Positions 61,653-64,000 of a DNA stretch of 64,000 bases are shown here, in pieces. The stretch is taken from contig JAUILN010000003.1 in NCBI GenBank assembly GCA_030432695.1, forward strand, positions 434,001 to 498,000. The letters run 5' to 3'. The DNA comes from a bacterium (GTDB taxonomy: Bacteria > Planctomycetota > UBA1135 > UBA2386). The position numbers and the translations under genes were made by a program. Numbering within the stretch: position 1 is the first letter of the stretch; each line of letters begins with the position of its first letter. The notes beneath the pieces were generated by a model. The model made no database searches. It saw only the letters and a list, made by a program, of their open reading frames with translations, and was not told the origin of the DNA.

Positions 61653-63302
61653 TCAGCGGATCTCGACCGGCAGGGCTCGGATGCCGGCGGGGACCTCCAG
61701 CGGGCGAGACTCGACGAGGTGGGTCGCGTCGTGGATCTCGAGGGTGTAGGTGCCGGGGGTGACGCGGACCCGGAGCTGGAACGTGCGTTCGCCGTGCGAC
61801 CAGGAGATGGGGTCGCCGGACGAGTCACGGACGATCAGGGCGCGGAAACCTTCTCCTTCGACCTGCGGGCGAAGCTCCACTCCCGGGTTGGCGAGGATCT
61901 CGATGGGTTCCTCACCGCGCTGTGCGGGATCGACGACTGCCTGGCCCGTCCAGCCGTCGCGGGAGCCCAGCCGCAGCAGATGTGGACCCGGGGGTAGCTC
62001 GAGTTCGAAGCCGCCGTCCTTGCGGAGTCCGGTCGAGGTCGCGGAGTCGATCCACGTCGCGGGCGGCGACTCCATCACGGACAGATCGAGGGCATGGATC
62101 CAGCCACCGCGGATCGAGCTCGCTGGCAGAGGCTCGCCGAGCGCATCGACCACACGACCGTGCACGCGGATCGCGCGATGGAGCGTCACGTCCAACTCCG
62201 TCCGGCCCGGCGGCAGGTCGATCCAGCGGAACCAGGGTGCGAAGCCCTCGGCCGCGACTTGGATTTGGCTGCGTCCGGGGGGAAGGCACTCGACCGCCGC
62301 TCGTCCGGCCGCGTCGGTCGAGTGCTTCCCGATTGCCGAGGACAACCTGGCACCCTCGAGTGGCTCACCGGTCCGGCCGTCTCGAACGGTCGCGATCAGC
62401 TGTGCATGCAGTCCGGCGAGGCGATCCCGGGGAACGGTGAAATCGAGTCGGTCGGCGCCGGCAGGCAAGAGCGCGGTCGCCAGGACTTCGCTGCCGAAGC
62501 ACAGCGCAGCGTGGAGCGGGAGTTCACGCTGGACTTCGAGGACTCCCAACGCGGTGGGGTCTTCGGAGTACTCCTTGCTGCAACCAACGTTCTCCTGCCG
62601 GTCGGCATGGAGGCTCACATTGCGCGTTCCGAACGGTCGTGTGGACAGGTGGGGGAGCACGTGCCAGTCGAGCCGATTCGCGCGGAAGGTCTCGGCAAGG
62701 ATGCCGAGGGCTTCGGGGTCCAGGGCGAACGGCTCCCCGTCGTCGAAACGTGCGTAGACCACGACCTGCGCGGCGGTCTGGAGCTGCAGGTCGCAACGCA
62801 CGCCCGGTGCAGTGCCGTCGAGCGCGATCGACGTCGTCGCAGGCAGGTGCCCGCTGGCGTTCGCGGTGACGGTGTAGGTGCCCCGTTCGAGCTGGGTGAT
62901 CGCGTAGCCCTCGGCATCGTGCTGGTGACCGGTTGCGGCGGTCGTCGTGTCGATGCGCTGAACCTCGACGTCGGCGCCGACCACCGGCACGCCGCGCGCG
63001 TCGGAGACGATGCCGTAGATCAGCAGCCCGAGGATCTCGTCGTGGTGGTCGGGGTGCAGCGTGCGGGAACGAGCCGCAGCGGGATCGACGGTTTCACTCG
63101 CGGGCCAGGTCGTGCTGTCGACCCGCGGTGCGGAGGGGGCCATCGGCAGGACGGCGCCAGATGCGAGGCGTTCGTCTGGCGCGGTCGCGACCCGGAGCGT
63201 GGCCAGGAACCCGCAGGCCAAGAGCGCGACTGCCTGTCCGATCACCAGGGTGACGAGCAGGGTGCGTCCCATGCTCGCATGCGCGGGGGCTCCGTCACTC
63301 AT
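61653..63302 (-). CDS. Membrane-anchored protein of carboxypeptidase-regulatory-like repeats
   Basis: 549 residues. An N-terminal TM (VTLVIGQAVALLACGFLATL) follows a short cytosolic end. The exported part has repeated beta domains: LLIYGIVSDARGVPVVGADV, ITQLERGTYTVTANASGHLP, LIATVRDGRTGEPLEGARL, AVECLPPGRSQIQVAAEGFAP and VHGRVVDALGEPLPASSI. These are the start and end strands of carboxypeptidase regulatory-like domains, three or four copies. The ATG overlaps the stop of the upstream gene by 4 bases. Confidence 0.78.
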   Translation of the reverse strand: MSDGAPAHASMGRTLLVTLVIGQAVALLACGFLATLRVATAPDERLASGAVLPMAPSAPRVDSTTWPASETVDPAAARSRTLHPDHHDEILGLLIYGIVSDARGVPVVGADVEVQRIDTTTAATGHQHDAEGYAITQLERGTYTVTANASGHLPATTSIALDGTAPGVRCDLQLQTAAQVVVYARFDDGEPFALDPEALGILAETFRANRLDWHVLPHLSTRPFGTRNVSLHADRQENVGCSKEYSEDPTALGVLEVQRELPLHAALCFGSEVLATALLPAGADRLDFTVPRDRLAGLHAQLIATVRDGRTGEPLEGARLSSAIGKHSTDAAGRAAVECLPPGRSQIQVAAEGFAPWFRWIDLPPGRTELDVTLHRAIRVHGRVVDALGEPLPASSIRGGWIHALDLSVMESPPATWIDSATSTGLRKDGGFELELPPGPHLLRLGSRDGWTGQAVVDPAQRGEEPIEILANPGVELRPQVEGEGFRALIVRDSSGDPISWSHGERTFQLRVRVTPGTYTLEIHDATHLVESRPLEVPAGIRALPVEIR

Positions 63303-64000
63303 GGCAGGATCACGGGTGAGGTCCCGGTGTAGGGGATGCGGATCGCTTCGGCGCCGAGGAGGTCGCCGGCGCGCCACGTCTCGAGCGTCCATGCGCCCAT
63401 GGGTATCGGGATCCGGTCGCTCACCCCGTACTCGGGCCACCAGCAGACCGCTCGACCGTCGGCGCCGCGGAGGATCAAGCGCCGGGCTCCCGGCTTCACC
63501 ACCTGAAGCATCTCGATCGGCTGGAGTCGCAGCTCGAGGTCGTCGATCGAGTGCTCGCTCGGGTCGACGATGCGTGACACGGAGCCGCCCGGGTGTTCGT
63601 CGGAAGGCCAACGGAAGGCCCACACCATGTAGGGGCGAGCCGAGGCGCCGAATTCGAAGTGGCCGTCGCCATCCGGCTCCGACCAGCCCTCTTGCCGGAG
63701 GCCCTGCGCGCGCGCTTCGAGCAGATCGAGCGCGACGCTCTTCAGCTGTGCGTAGGCGGGGGCGCCCTGTGCATCGAGCAGTCTGCCGGAGATCGTCCGC
63801 CGGGCATGCAGCGCGATGCGAACCGTCTCGGCGCTGCCCGCGGCGAACTCCCCCGACACGCTGCCGCCTCCCAGATCGTCGTGAGAGGCCCACAGGCTCA
63901 GGGCCCGGCGTGGCTGCGGCGCAAGCTGCACGCGGCCGGTCGCGTCGGTCCGCAGTTCCGGGTGCTCGGACGGGCGCCCGTCGTACGGCCAGTAGCCGAC
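63299..64000 (-). CDS. Protein of carboxypeptidase-regulatory-like repeats (5' end outside window)
   Basis: Open to the right edge of the window: 233 C-terminal residues are visible. Segments such as VRIALHARRTISGRLLDAQG and DDLELRLQPIEMLQVVKPGA follow the same beta-domain pattern as the next gene, with which it overlaps (ATGA). The GTG at 63931 is not the real start because the frame continues with sensible sequence to base 64000. Confidence 0.7.
   Translation of the reverse strand, partial: VGYWPYDGRPSEHPELRTDATGRVQLAPQPRRALSLWASHDDLGGGSVSGEFAAGSAETVRIALHARRTISGRLLDAQGAPAYAQLKSVALDLLEARAQGLRQEGWSEPDGDGHFEFGASARPYMVWAFRWPSDEHPGGSVSRIVDPSEHSIDDLELRLQPIEMLQVVKPGARRLILRGADGRAVCWWPEYGVSDRIPIPMGAWTLETWRAGDLLGAEAIRIPYTGTSPVILP

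Noticed and set aside
1..64000. tRNA, rRNA, riboswitch or insertion sequence
   Set aside because: None recognised when reading both strands; no transposase-like ORF.

Overview
The window is a GC-rich (about 70 % by eye), densely coded stretch of a bacterial chromosome. The best guess for the host is a Planctomycetota bacterium. The inference rests on the mix of large secreted proteins built from FG-GAP, kelch or ELWxTDGT repeats, a eukaryote-like Ser/Thr kinase with a TM segment and a long helical tail, decayed ECF-type sigma genes, FHA proteins, a K+-dependent-type membrane pyrophosphatase and an archaeal-type (type II) methionine aminopeptidase. No rRNA, tRNA, transposase, integrase or CRISPR array was seen.

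Layout. 1-9 kb: end of an unknown gene, a secreted propeller-like protein, a membrane protein plus TIGR03087-type glycosyltransferase pair, an HDOD gene followed by an FHA gene, and a patatin/ParA-like pair. 9-19.5 kb: a Leu/Glu-family dehydrogenase, a universal stress protein, a large ELWxTDGT-repeat secreted protein, two paralogous HEAT-like secreted proteins, a sigma-factor remnant, type II MetAP, and KBL with a small membrane protein. 19.6-30.8 kb: pentaheme-type cytochrome c with a propeller partner, a lipoprotein, a hotdog thioesterase, a lone Clp N-domain protein, an M64-like metallopeptidase, a SPATA20/DUF255 protein and RsfS. 30.9-38 kb: membrane pyrophosphatase, DedA, a helical-repeat protein, an ABC exporter pair and an FHA protein with a C-terminal TM segment. 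38-48 kb: a kinase downstream of three coupled GT4 glycosyltransferases, a frameshifted sigma gene, and a short forward operon ending in the best intrinsic terminator of the window. 48-64 kb: a kelch protein, an Asp/Asn beta-hydroxylase-like protein, a frameshifted membrane protein, a secreted protein with an internal duplication, an adaptor-ATPase-permease-permease exporter, an FG-GAP protein, gene debris, and two coupled proteins that look built from repeated beta domains.

Two patterns tie the window together. First, several secreted proteins with unrelated N-terminal parts (ELWxTDGT, kelch, metallopeptidase, and probably propeller and FG-GAP) end in what looks like the same 100-130 residue C-terminal module. 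It may act in surface sorting or anchoring. A loose fragment of it lies in gene debris near 61.5 kb. Second, a 37-43 bp near-perfect palindrome with core GGTGCCTGGCACC occurs three times between genes, twice next to decayed genes. Two other genes end in hairpins that contain the stop codon and share the start TGAGCGTGYGA. Several reading frames are clearly broken (15.4, 38.4, 51.4 and 61.1 kb).
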